64,000 nucleotides of DNA from Calothrix sp. NIES-4105. Lineage in GTDB: Bacteria > Cyanobacteriota > Cyanobacteriia > Cyanobacteriales > Nostocaceae. The notes beneath the pieces are model-generated. The model saw nothing but the letters and a program-made list of their open reading frames with translations, ran no database searches and was not told where the DNA came from. Location: contig NZ_AP018291.1 in the NCBI RefSeq assembly GCF_002368415.1, positions 62,001 to 126,000 of the forward strand, in the 5' to 3' direction. Of this stretch, positions 16,295-23,771 are shown piece after piece. Every line of letters starts with the position of its first letter. Within the stretch, counting starts at the first letter, position 1. Position numbers and translations under genes: made by a program.

Positions 16295-17221
16295 TTACTT
16301 GTTTGCATGACTGAAACCTTGTACTTTACGTTTTGGTAGTGGTTTTTGGAACTCATGAGTCAGAATTGATAGACCTTCGCCTGAGATTATGTAACTTGGA
16401 TTTATTGGTTGATTTTGAGGTTTTCGTTTATTGGAAAGCGCGCTCATAATGTGGAACCAAGGTACGGCGCCAAGTATATTAACGCAAATTATTATCAGGG
16501 AAGTGGACAGGTCTATGTAATTACACTTAATAGATTTGGATTTGTAGTTTATCCAACAATAAGCGCATAGTGGAATAAGTAGATTTTCCTTGCCAGAAGT
16601 AAATATATATTGTGCAGCAAGCTGGGCAGTTGACATTTGTATATCAAAATACTGTTTGGTAATCTGACCGATTTGCTTTTTGAGTTCGTAGTCTACATCA
16701 AATTCAGCAAATTTATCATTATATAGATTTTTTACACTAATGTTGACGAGACTGTTGATGATATCGGTTCGCTTGCGGTGCTTACTATATATTTCAAGCA
16801 TTACAGCATCAAAGCTTGCTTCTTTGTCATTACACTCGATTTTGACTAGCTTGGCAACTTCGAGCATTAATTGTTCATTAAATGACAATTGATGTAATTC
16901 ATCATTTGTGCCAATCAATGTAGGTTGAACAGCATAATCCAAAATTTGCAAGAAACGCTGCCTAAATAATGCCAAGGATTGCTTGCGACTAGCGTATTTT
17001 GTAGTCTGATAGACAACGCTTTGAATTTCTGACCTATCAGGGCAATGAATCCCAACACCTGGGAAATGGCGCCAGTAGGAATTTTTCTTTTCTCCGCACG
17101 CTAGGCAAACCTCCCCCCAGCACCTACCACAAACTGGTAGTTTGTCACGATAGGTTTCATGGTTCGCGTCTGCTGCCAAAATATTTTTTCCGTCAGAAAT
17201 GCTAAATGCTGTTATGCCCAT
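16295..17221 (-). CDS. CoiA-like zinc-ribbon protein
   Basis: 308 residues from ATG 17221; a further upstream start adds a hydrophobic segment unlikely to be native. The N-terminus reads as a small zinc module: CGRCWGEVCLACG, then YWRHFPG and a later H-C-P-D. This order resembles the N-terminal domain of competence CoiA-like proteins, which sense or bind DNA through a zinc ribbon. The rest is helical, with another C-x2-C (LCAYCW) near residue 225 and a hydrophobic helix. Function on this replicon is unknown. It sits 33 bp upstream of the duplicated-repeat gene and is probably co-transcribed with it. Confidence 0.5.
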   Translation of the reverse strand: MGITAFSISDGKNILAADANHETYRDKLPVCGRCWGEVCLACGEKKNSYWRHFPGVGIHCPDRSEIQSVVYQTTKYASRKQSLALFRQRFLQILDYAVQPTLIGTNDELHQLSFNEQLMLEVAKLVKIECNDKEASFDAVMLEIYSKHRKRTDIINSLVNISVKNLYNDKFAEFDVDYELKKQIGQITKQYFDIQMSTAQLAAQYIFTSGKENLLIPLCAYCWINYKSKSIKCNYIDLSTSLIIICVNILGAVPWFHIMSALSNKRKPQNQPINPSYIISGEGLSILTHEFQKPLPKRKVQGFSHANK

Positions 17222-17678
17222 ATTAATTCTATTGATAAGATGAAGGAGTGCCCGTGTCAAACAAAACATGAGCATTTTTTGGAGATTAGATTAATCAGTT
17301 GGTAGAAGGCACTGCCTTTAAGTTGTACAACGCGCGCATTCCTTGAATAAAGCAATTCTCACTTGATATGCGTCACGGTAAGAATGAAAATTTACTTTGT
17401 TTGACTTTTAACTAACTTACATCAAAATCACACTAAATTTTAACGATAATAATTGCTTAATATCTACGGTTTGTTACCATATATTATTAATGATATATCT
17501 ATTTTTATTAATATATCTTTCGGAGTAACTCATAAGACTGATATTGCAGCACGGTATACGAATTACATGTTTTTTAAATGTATACTTTTAGAAAGTTTAT
17601 TTAACGTCCTGTGGACAAACTAGTTAACATCAGGGTGCTGGAAGTAATAGATAGTTAACTATTTGATGAATAAATAAT
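17222..17678. other. divergent regulatory region
   Basis: AT-rich and non-coding between the leftward CoiA-like and rightward Crp-type genes. It contains the perfect palindrome ATAGTTAACTAT at 17651-17662, 17 bases before the Crp start, a plausible autoregulatory site. The sequence TGTGGACAAA occurs here near 17608 and again near 18379. Confidence 0.4.
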
Positions 17679-18278
17679 ATGAAAATGGCAGGAAATTTTG
17701 ACAACAAAATAAATTCAGTTTCATTAACCAAGTTACAAACGACTGAACTAAGTTCTAATGAGCGTGTTTTCAAGCGTAGTGATTTAATACCCGTTCGTAA
17801 GGATGTAATTTGGAGGATTGAGCAGGGGATAGTGCGAGCAATGACCTGGTATGAAGATGGAACTAATGTGTCTCTTGGTTATTGGGGAAAAGGAGATTTG
17901 ATTGGGCAGCCGCTCAGTGATATTAACCCGTACCAGTTAGTTTGCTTGAGCAATGTTGAATTGGTTACAATCCCACCGCAGCGATGGCACGAGGAAATGG
18001 AAGGATTGTTATTACATATAAGACAATCTGAAAAAATGCTTAGTCTTGTGCAGCAAAAACCCCTTTCACTACGTTTGAAGAATTTCTTGCTATGGATGGC
18101 TAATAAATTTGGGCGTGAGGAAGATGAAGGCGTTCTTATCGACGCATCCATAACACATCAAGAAATTGCTGAAGCTCTTAATACTACGCGAGTTACAATT
18201 ACAAGACTTTTCTCTGAGTTTGAGCAGGGAGGTATTATAGCAAGGAGAGGGCGCCGAATATCTTTATTAAAAAAATAA
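17679..18278 (+). CDS. Crp/Fnr-family transcriptional regulator
   Basis: 199 residues. The N-terminal ~115 residues form a cyclic-nucleotide-binding-type beta barrel (IEQGIVRAMTWYEDG, LGYWGKGDLIG). The connecting helix is followed by a winged helix-turn-helix: ITHQEIAEALNTTRVTITRLFSEFEQGGII, RRGRRISL. No cysteine cluster for an Fe-S sensor is seen, and the cNMP phosphate-binding loop is not canonical, so the effector cannot be named. A strong intrinsic terminator follows, so it is monocistronic. Its target genes are not evident. Confidence 0.8.
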   Translation: MKMAGNFDNKINSVSLTKLQTTELSSNERVFKRSDLIPVRKDVIWRIEQGIVRAMTWYEDGTNVSLGYWGKGDLIGQPLSDINPYQLVCLSNVELVTIPPQRWHEEMEGLLLHIRQSEKMLSLVQQKPLSLRLKNFLLWMANKFGREEDEGVLIDASITHQEIAEALNTTRVTITRLFSEFEQGGIIARRGRRISLLKK

Positions 18279-18307
18279 ATAGCTATATCTATTAATTGAT
18301 TATGTGT

Positions 18308-18348
18308 ATAGCAGCATACAATTTAGCATTTATTGCTGCTATTTTTTG
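18308..18348 (+). terminator. rho-independent terminator of the Crp-type gene
   Basis: ATAGCAGCA (18308-18316) and TGCTGCTAT (18334-18342) make a perfect 9-bp stem with a 17-base loop, followed by six Ts. Confidence 0.7.
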
Positions 18349-18360
18349 TTGATTTAAGAG

Positions 18361-18555
18361 CTATTGCTTTTGATACTGTGGACAAAGTACTGTTATAGCT
18401 GCTGCGGAAACCACTACATCGTATTTACGTATGTACACTTTTTGTTCAACATCAAGATTATCATTGGTTTTTAGGCGGTAAACTACGTCTTGAGCAATCT
18501 GTGCTAATGTATAGCCGTTTTGTCTTTTGATACAATTGGTGGCTGTTTTAAAGCT
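18361..18555 (-). pseudogene. decayed or start-less ORF
   Basis: The minus strand is open for about 60 codons ending at TAG 18361-18363. It encodes a regular helical sequence with TLAQIAQDVVYRLK and a C-terminal ITVLCPQYQKQ, like the LCP-ending tail of small secreted DUF732-like proteins. No ATG, GTG or TTG precedes it in frame; a GTG lies one frame off near 18570. I read it as a remnant. Confidence 0.3.
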
Positions 18556-18586
18556 TTTAGCACTTGATTAAATCGGAGGTTAATTT

Positions 18587-19033
18587 TTGACTGTGGAACT
18601 CTCTAATAAGTTAGAATACGCACTTCTTGCTCTTTTACAGCTAGCAACTAACTACCAAAACGATGAACCGCTACAAATCAGCAAGATAGCAGCGCTAAAA
18701 AATATACCAAAACGTTACTTAGAACAATTGCTGGCGACATTAAGGCGTGGAGGGCTGATTAATAGTACACGTGGCTCTAAAGGTGGCTATGTTCTGGCAC
18801 GAGAACCTTGGAAAATTACGATTCTGGATGTTATGAACTGTATGGAAGGGTTAGAGGCTGCTGCTGTGACTGCTTGCCATTCCGTAGAAGAAACAGTAGA
18901 AATTAAAGTAATTGAGGAAATTCGACAGGAAGCACGTCAGGCAGCTAATTCGGTTTTGCAAAAATATACCCTGCAAGACCTGTGTGAGCGGCAAGCAACC
19001 CAACGCTCACTAGGCACTATGTACTATATATAG
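18587..19033 (+). CDS. Rrf2-family transcriptional regulator
   Basis: 148 residues. The N-terminal winged helix (ELSNKLEYALLALLQLA, IAALKNIPKRYLEQLLATLRRGGL, RGSKGGYVLAR) is diagnostic of Rrf2/IscR-type regulators. Only one cysteine (TACHS, near 104) lies where IscR/NsrR have their three-cysteine cluster, so it is unlikely to carry a conventional Fe-S cluster. The start is TTG 18587, supported by GGAGG seven bases upstream. Its 3' end overlaps the convergent methyltransferase gene by 17 bases. Confidence 0.8.
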   Translation: MTVELSNKLEYALLALLQLATNYQNDEPLQISKIAALKNIPKRYLEQLLATLRRGGLINSTRGSKGGYVLAREPWKITILDVMNCMEGLEAAAVTACHSVEETVEIKVIEEIRQEARQAANSVLQKYTLQDLCERQATQRSLGTMYYI

Positions 19034-19664
19034 ATTTAAAAATTGTTTTTAACTCGCTTTTAATTCCTACACATGCAATACTTGTGCAACGGGAAAGTCC
19101 GAAGGTAAACGGGTATAAACAAATATCTGTTAGCCCGACCGAGCTCATTATCTTTGTCAGAACATTTGGAGCAAGACAACCGTTGCCCCAGCGCGATTCT
19201 AGCCAAAAACCGAGTATTCCCGGACGTGTTACCGCAATAATTAATGGCGCCCCTGGACGTAAAACCCTTACCATTTCTTGTAGTCCGGCAGCAGGATTTG
19301 GTAAATGTTCTAGCATATGGGCACTTATAACTAAGTCAAAGCTGTTGTCATCGAATGGTAGCTGATTGACATCACCTTGATAAATTTCGTGATTGATACC
19401 TGTTTGAAGAAAATGCTGGTGTGCTAGAATCAACATCTCCGGTGAAATGTCCACACCAATAACCTTTATTTTAGAACTTACGGTTTTAGTTAAAGCTAGA
19501 CTGAAAGCACCTGTTCCAACACCGCAACCACATATAATCGAGTTTTCTTTTATATGGTCTAGAGTGGCAGATTGTTGTAGGGATTGGAATAACTTGATAT
19601 AAGCACAGCTAACACCAAGACGTTGGATAAGACGATGCCAGTTTGGCGCCGCCTGGTTGTACAT
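19017..19664 (-). CDS. class I SAM-dependent methyltransferase
   Basis: 215 residues from ATG 19664 (GTG 19676 adds four). Motif I is ICGCGVGTGAFSLAL (near residue 45), followed by VIGVDISPEML, a GDVNQLPFDDNSFDLVIS post-II motif and a LRPGAPLIIA motif: a complete small-molecule methyltransferase fold of the Methyltransf_11 kind. The C-terminus is short (KIMSSVGLTDICLYPFTFG). The acceptor is unknown. It is leftward and convergent with the Rrf2 gene. Confidence 0.75.
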   Translation of the reverse strand: MYNQAAPNWHRLIQRLGVSCAYIKLFQSLQQSATLDHIKENSIICGCGVGTGAFSLALTKTVSSKIKVIGVDISPEMLILAHQHFLQTGINHEIYQGDVNQLPFDDNSFDLVISAHMLEHLPNPAAGLQEMVRVLRPGAPLIIAVTRPGILGFWLESRWGNGCLAPNVLTKIMSSVGLTDICLYPFTFGLSRCTSIACVGIKSELKTIFKSIYST

Positions 19665-19730
19665 TATTAAAATCACAAAACAGAATTAAATGGAAAATTA
19701 TTTGCTTGAGATGAAACCGAAAAGTTAGCT

Positions 19731-19758
19731 AGGGTAGGTTAAATTCATTACCCACCCT
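19731..19758 (-). terminator. probable terminator after the 19783 gene
   Basis: AGGGTAGGT (19731-19739) and ACCCACCCT (19750-19758) pair in 8 of 9 positions around a 10-base loop. It lies 25 bases downstream of the leftward DUF2808 stop. The T-rich tail is short, so the call is moderate. Confidence 0.4.
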
Positions 19759-19782
19759 TAGATTACTAACTTATTTTGCAAT

Positions 19783-20253
19783 CTAGTCGCGGGAAGTTTG
19801 AACTCTAGCTAAACCTAGAGAAATATCTCCATTCATACCGACTTTCTTTGCAGATACTTGATAATGCAAAGTTTGTCCATAGTCAGGACCGTCAACTCCA
19901 TTCATAAAGACTGTTAGTGAGTTTCCAGGAGCTACAGGTTCTGCAAATGCTACCGTTGCCTTTCTGCCATTAATTGAAACTGTCGCAGGAATTTGTTGAC
20001 CTGATTTATTTTTGACTTTGATTCCTTTAACACTCACTCCTTCAGGTATATTAATTGCCAGTTCTGAAAGAGCTTTGCCTTGAACATGAACATCAAACTT
20101 ATGAGTAGCATCTGGCACTAACGAATCTATAGGAATAGCAGCACTTTTCCCTAGATGAGTAATGTTCGCATCATTGGGGCTTTTAGCCCAAACTGAAGGA
20201 ACTGTAGATGCAAGAACTAAGGTAAAAGCTGTAGCATAAATTAATTTCTTCAT
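19783..20253 (-). CDS. DUF2808 exported protein 1
   Basis: 156 residues with a signal peptide (MKKLIYATAFTLVLASTVPSVWA). The mature part carries the DUF2808 pattern: ATHKFDVHVQGKALSELAINIPEGV, then IKVKNKSGQQIPATVSINGRKATVAFAEPVAPGNSLTVFM. DUF2808 proteins are cyanobacterial, exported and of unknown function. This copy is closest to the one at 40224-40703. A TGAAAT direct-repeat box lies 66 bp upstream, the same distance as in that paralogue. Likely regulated by the RppA-like system; a role in envelope or metal stress is inference. Confidence 0.75.
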   Translation of the reverse strand: MKKLIYATAFTLVLASTVPSVWAKSPNDANITHLGKSAAIPIDSLVPDATHKFDVHVQGKALSELAINIPEGVSVKGIKVKNKSGQQIPATVSINGRKATVAFAEPVAPGNSLTVFMNGVDGPDYGQTLHYQVSAKKVGMNGDISLGLARVQTSRD

Positions 20254-20318
20254 CTCTATTCTCCTGGTTAATTTAGTGAATCGATAGTCTCTATATTTAT
20301 TATTGTGATACCTGTTTA

Positions 20319-20335
20319 TGAAATGAAGATGAAAT
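20319..20335 (-). promoter_or_regulatory. TGAAAT-N5-TGAAAT box 1
   Basis: TGAAAT GAAGA TGAAAT on the plus strand, 66 bp upstream of the leftward DUF2808 gene at 19783-20253. Confidence 0.65.
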
Positions 20336-20479
20336 TTTAGTTATTAAAGTTAAATATTTTCAATGTTATTTTTAATTTTTATTTGCGTTTATTTATAATA
20401 AAACACTACAAAATGACCTAATTTATCTTGGGAATAAGATAAATTAAGTCATTGATTACTATTTAATAATTTAGAAAAA

Positions 20480-20965
20480 TTAATTTACACGAAATCTTGC
20501 TGTTCCTATGGACATTTCTGTGGTACTACTAGCAAGTTTAGCTTTAATACTGTAAACAGGCCCATTACCACGGAATGGTTGCTTTACATTCTTAATATCA
20601 ATTTCTAGCTTAGTGTTAGAAGCTACTGGTTCAGCAAATGCAATTAGTATGCTCCTGCCATTAGTAGAAATACTTGCGTTAATTTTCTTGCCATTTTCAT
20701 TCGCTACAACAACGTCATTAGTATTATTACTCTAGGTTAAAGTATTTGGAACTTTAATATTTAATTGAGAAACACTTGGACTATTTTTAGGAATATGTAT
20801 GCGAAAAGTATGTCTAACATTTGACCAGCGAGTTTGAGGGAACTGTGAATTACCATCAATATGCGGAAGTGTTCCATTATTATCTTTTGCACTTGCGTAA
20901 CTTACAGGAATAAAAAACGTAGCAGCAATGGCACCGATAGCAGTATAAATTAATGCTTTTTTTAT
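20480..20965 (-). pseudogene. dead DUF2808 gene (lost start codon plus amber stop)
   Basis: A 162-codon frame aligns throughout with the DUF2808 gene remnant at 40948-41435. It has a signal peptide-like KKALIYTAIGAIAATFF start, LPHIDGNSQFPQTRWSNVRHTFRIHIPK, INASISTNGRSILIAFAEPVA and a final TARFRVN. The expected start codon is ATA (20963-20965), placed 5 bases after AAGGAG. An in-frame TAG lies at 20732-20734 after about 77 codons. Two independent lesions make it a clear pseudogene. Its box lies further upstream at 21362. Confidence 0.75.
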
Positions 20966-21172
20966 ATTAGCTCCTTATTTAATTAACAAACATAGCAAAG
21001 TGTCAGATTCCTTTTTAAGAATGAACCTGTTATCAATCGATACATCAAAATTTGGTGAAGTCAGAATTCACTACCCCTACACTAAAACTTTCATAGAAGC
21101 AGGTAAAGTTTATCACTGACTTACCGTTAACTTATTTTCTTTTGGAGAACCCCATAAAATAATTGATCCAAT

Positions 21173-21256
21173 GTTGTCATGCTGAGTGCAGCGTAAGCGT
21201 AACGAAGTATCTCAAAGCTCAAAGCGAGCATTTCAATGAGATTCTTCACTTTCCTA
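21173..21256. repeat. dispersed palindromic repeat remnant
   Basis: GTCATGCTGAGTGCAGCGTAAG near the left and CAATGAGATTCTTCACTTTCC near the right resemble the two arms of the GTCATTCTGAGC...GAGATTCTTCGC intergenic repeat common in filamentous cyanobacteria. It is degenerate. Confidence 0.4.
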
Positions 21257-21361
21257 TATTGCGTTTAGATACCATTGGGCATTTTTTTCCGTGGAGTTCT
21301 CTTGTAGAGGTGTTGTTCCAAAAGATGTTTTACCTCTATTTATTAGTTTGACAGGTGACTA

Positions 21362-21378
21362 TGAAATCAAGATGAAAT
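21362..21378 (-). promoter_or_regulatory. TGAAAT-N5-TGAAAT box 2
   Basis: TGAAAT CAAGA TGAAAT, about 397 bp upstream of the dead DUF2808 gene; a dispersed repeat lies in between. Confidence 0.6.
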
Positions 21379-21596
21379 TTTGATAAAATTTACAAAAATT
21401 AATGTTATGCTTTGAACTGCTATTTAGAATTTAATAACTCAACCTCGTTTCAAACTACCTTAAATGCTCCACCTAACTGGAAAGCCAAGGGGGATACAAA
21501 AATTTTTTCAAAAGGCTAAGGATGGCAGTTTTACCCTAAATCAGCCTTTGTTAGAAGTTATCATTTAATTTCAAGCGTATAAATCAATATAAATAA

Positions 21597-21635
21597 AGGC
21601 TTCTAGCCCTAACATATTAGTAGAGCTAAAAGCCT
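21597..21635 (-). terminator. probable leftward terminator
   Basis: AGGCTTCTAGC and GCTAAAAGCCT form an 11-bp stem with one mismatch. On the minus strand it is followed by TTTATTT. It could end the lipoprotein transcript or a short transcript from box 3. Confidence 0.45.
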
Positions 21636-21696
21636 AAAAACAGTATCTCTGAGAATCTAGTCAGATGTTTTCAACTTTTCGTTTATTATATCAAAA

Positions 21697-21713
21697 TGAA
21701 ATCAAGATTAAAT
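21697..21713 (-). promoter_or_regulatory. TGAAAT-N5-TGAAAT box 3 (degenerate)
   Basis: TGAAAT CAAGA TTAAAT, one base off in the second half. On the minus strand TATAAT follows 6 bases later and a terminator about 60 bases beyond; no ORF lies between. Confidence 0.45.
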
Positions 21714-21849
21714 TTTGATAGCTCATTTCATTTTCAATAAAACAGCTTCATAGTAATAAACACATGAAAAATATGTTTACACCTATAAAGCTGTGGTTCT
21801 GGCGAAACATGAGGAATTCGTTTCTATAATTTATTTTAGTAAATCAAAA

Positions 21850-21866
21850 TGAAATTAAGATGAAAT
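21850..21866 (-). promoter_or_regulatory. TGAAAT-N5-TGAAAT box 4
   Basis: TGAAAT TAAGA TGAAAT, 10 bp beyond the stop of the lipoprotein gene and pointing into the non-coding stretch. Confidence 0.55.
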
Positions 21867-21876
21867 GCTAGCACAA

Positions 21877-22791
21877 TTATTGCACATCAACCCAGAAGTC
21901 AGCAGTGATAATCTTGCCATTACGATTAAACTGTCCCCACATCTTATACTTACCTGGTTGGGGAAAACTAGTAATAAAATGAATCTCACCTGGGGGAGTA
22001 TCTTTCATCGCATGAGCATGGATATAGTCTGCTTCGGTTAGCGGTGATGATTGTTTGAGGATAACTAAGTGTCCTCTTTCACCTAAGTAATTTTGTAAAT
22101 CTTTAGGTGGTTGGTTATTGGCTGCATCTAATAAGTTAAAAATCAAATGTACTTCTTGTCCAGCTTTTATTGTTGGTTGAGATAGTTTTAGATTAGCTTT
22201 TGTATTACCGAAAGTTTTAGTAGTTGCTAAATCAATTTTTGATGTATTAGAACTTGTACCCGGAACTTGAACTTTTAAAGTTGACACTTGTTCGGCTTTA
22301 CCAGCTACTTTATAATCACTGAATAGTGTATAACCTCCAGGCTGTGGAAAATCGGCTTTAACTTCAAAGCGTCCGTTTCCTTTATATGTAGGATGGATAT
22401 GATTAAAAGATTGAAGGTCGTCACTAACGACTATCAAATGCATTAATTTTTCTTGGAATTTATCGAAATTGGCAATTGGCTTACCTTCCTTGTCTTTTAT
22501 ATCAATTGCTAGAGCGATAGGCGCCGATACAGTGACTTTCGCTCTTGCGGTTAGCGTAGCTACAGCATTTGCAGGCTCAATGAACGAATTCTCCGAATGA
22601 CCACCATGAGGATTTTCTCCCGTTCCAGGAGTTTTGGAATCACCCATGTTGTTATGACCAGAATGAGGGTTAGCATCAGCAACAGTCGTAGCACTACCAC
22701 TAGGTGTCTGGCTGCTATTTACTTCGCTTGCACAACCACCAGTAATAACGAGAGTCGAAGTGATAGCAAGTGCAGTCAAAATACGCTTCAT
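21877..22791 (-). CDS. histidine-rich periplasmic lipoprotein, metal-handling (YtkA-like)
   Basis: 304 residues from ATG 22791, supported by GGAG five bases upstream; the longer frame start is not needed. The lipobox LVITGGC (cysteine near 21) predicts a lipid-anchored protein. A His-rich linker (NPHSGHNNM, NPHGGHSE) leads to two beta-sandwich-like halves, each ending in a FPQPGxY motif: MHLIVVSDDLQSFNHIHP...FPQPGGYTLFSDY and HLVILKQ...YIHAHAM...FPQPGKYKMWGQF. Paired histidines at the same place in each half suggest copper or similar metal binding. Box 5 lies upstream, with a 91-bp MITE inserted between. Confidence 0.6.
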   Translation of the reverse strand: MKRILTALAITSTLVITGGCASEVNSSQTPSGSATTVADANPHSGHNNMGDSKTPGTGENPHGGHSENSFIEPANAVATLTARAKVTVSAPIALAIDIKDKEGKPIANFDKFQEKLMHLIVVSDDLQSFNHIHPTYKGNGRFEVKADFPQPGGYTLFSDYKVAGKAEQVSTLKVQVPGTSSNTSKIDLATTKTFGNTKANLKLSQPTIKAGQEVHLIFNLLDAANNQPPKDLQNYLGERGHLVILKQSSPLTEADYIHAHAMKDTPPGEIHFITSFPQPGKYKMWGQFNRNGKIITADFWVDVQ

Positions 22792-22841
22792 TTTTTCTCC
22801 AGTTAGCAAATTTGATCTCAAAAACAAACCACAACAAGCAT

Positions 22842-22932
22842 CAATACTGCTCGGTTAAGGAGAAAACTTAGGCTGAAACCCTTATAATATCGTTGTTTAG
22901 GATGCCGAAAAAAGCTTAACCGAGCAGTATTG
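22842..22932. mobile_element. 91-bp MITE with perfect 18-bp terminal inverted repeats
   Basis: The left end CAATACTGCTCGGTTAAG (22842-22859) is the exact reverse complement of 22915-22932. The element is flanked by perfect 10-bp direct repeats CAACAAGCAT (22832-22841 and 22933-22942), the expected target-site duplication. It has no coding capacity. A related, degenerate element lies at 50065-50192. Confidence 0.85.
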
Positions 22933-23078
22933 CAACAAGCATATTCCAAAAGTTAGAAAGGCACCCTTCATAACAACCAACTAGTACGCAAGCATCGGGC
23001 GATTATACTGGTGCTTAAGTACTGGTCAGCCATCATGGCGAAAATAGGAAAGCCCATACTCAGTTTCTCAGCCAAAAA

Positions 23079-23095
23079 TGAAATCAGGATGAAAT
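23079..23095 (-). promoter_or_regulatory. TGAAAT-N5-TGAAAT box 5
   Basis: TGAAAT CAGGA TGAAAT, 288 bp upstream of the lipoprotein start today, about 187 bp before MITE insertion. Confidence 0.6.
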
Positions 23096-23216
23096 TTTTA
23101 GTTAGTTGTGGCTTTTGTCACAAATAACTGCAATCTGCTCTTGAAGCTGAAATCATTAGCTGGCTTACTTTACATAAGTTTTTGGAGAATTTCGGCAAAA
23201 AAATTTCTCAAACCCC

Positions 23217-23248
23217 TTGACTCTCCAGTAGACAGGAGAATTCAAAAT
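23217..23248 (+). promoter_or_regulatory. MerR-type promoter of the copZ-copA operon
   Basis: TTGACT (23217-23222) and CAAAAT (23243-23248) flank a 20-bp spacer holding the dyad CTCCAG-TAGA-CAGGAG. An over-long spacer with a central dyad is the hallmark of promoters activated by metal-sensing MerR proteins. Confidence 0.7.
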
Positions 23249-23276
23249 AAGATTAGTTATTGAAAGGGTGATTCAC

Positions 23277-23472
23277 ATGACACTTGAATTAAAAGTTCCA
23301 AACATGGCTTGTTCTGCTTGCAGCGCCACCATTACAGAGGCAATAAAAGCTATTGACCCAACTGCTGCGGTTCAAACTGACTCAAAAACGCCCGTTAGTT
23401 AACGTTGAAACCCAAGCATCCGAAGTGGCAATTAAACAAGCTATTACAACTGCTGGTTATTCGGTTGCGTGA
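23277..23472 (+). pseudogene. frameshifted copper chaperone (CopZ/HMA domain)
   Basis: The first 40 codons encode MTLELKVPNMACSACSATIT, a heavy-metal-associated domain with the metal-binding CxxC. An extra base in the C run near 23393 then shifts the frame into a stop. The other frame resumes exactly the family's C-terminal half (LVNVETQASEVAIKQAITTAGY) to a stop at 23470-23472. The intact protein would be ~65 residues, carrying Cu(I) to the CopA ATPase encoded downstream. AAGGG precedes the ATG. It is directly behind the MerR-type promoter. A base-call error is possible. Confidence 0.75.
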
Positions 23473-23503
23473 TAGCTGTTATGTAAGGGCGGGCAAGGAT
23501 GCC

Positions 23504-23729
23504 ATTAGTGTCAAGTTAAGCTCAAGCTCGTTAAGTCAATGAGTAATTATGCTTAAAAATTAAGTTTTAAACGAACAAAAAACGAACTTTTTAAGGCGCC
23601 ATGAATGCTTTGTTTATCTGTATCGGTCTAAGATACCGTATAAAACCAATAAAGAAGTTCGTATTTATACTTTGTTATCAACAAAACCTCTTATTGACAA
23701 ATGAGTTTAAACCTTAAGTTGACACCAAT
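23504..23729. mobile_element. 226-bp MITE between copZ and copA
   Basis: The ends ATTAGTGTCAAGTTAAG and (reverse complement) ATTGGTGTCAACTTAAG match at 15 of 17 positions. A perfect 12-bp direct repeat GGCAAGGATGCC flanks the element on both sides (23492-23503, 23730-23741). It contains no ORF but has an inner inverted repeat ACGAACTT...AAGTTCGT. It splits the copZ-copA operon and may supply or remove transcription into copA. Confidence 0.8.
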
Positions 23730-23771
23730 GGCAAGGATGCCCACCCCACAAGAAAAGGAGTGGAGGAAGAT

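Larger units (their letters stand above)
20966..21876. other. long non-coding stretch with three regulatory boxes
   Basis: Between the dead DUF2808 gene and the lipoprotein gene. It holds boxes at 21362, 21697 and 21850, a dispersed palindromic repeat near 21173-21256 and a leftward terminator at 21597-21635. A 21-codon ORF begins near 21763 but lies on the strand opposite the boxes. No supported gene. Confidence 0.45.
22792..23276. other. regulatory region with MITE, box 5 and a MerR-type promoter
   Basis: It contains the MITE at 22842-22932, box 5 (leftward) and the MerR-type promoter at 23217-23248 (rightward). The stretch 23072-23190 is similar to 53553-53680. Confidence 0.6.

Noticed and set aside
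21163-21351. 62-codon rightward ORF
   Set aside because: It lies across a dispersed palindromic repeat and encodes repeat sequence.
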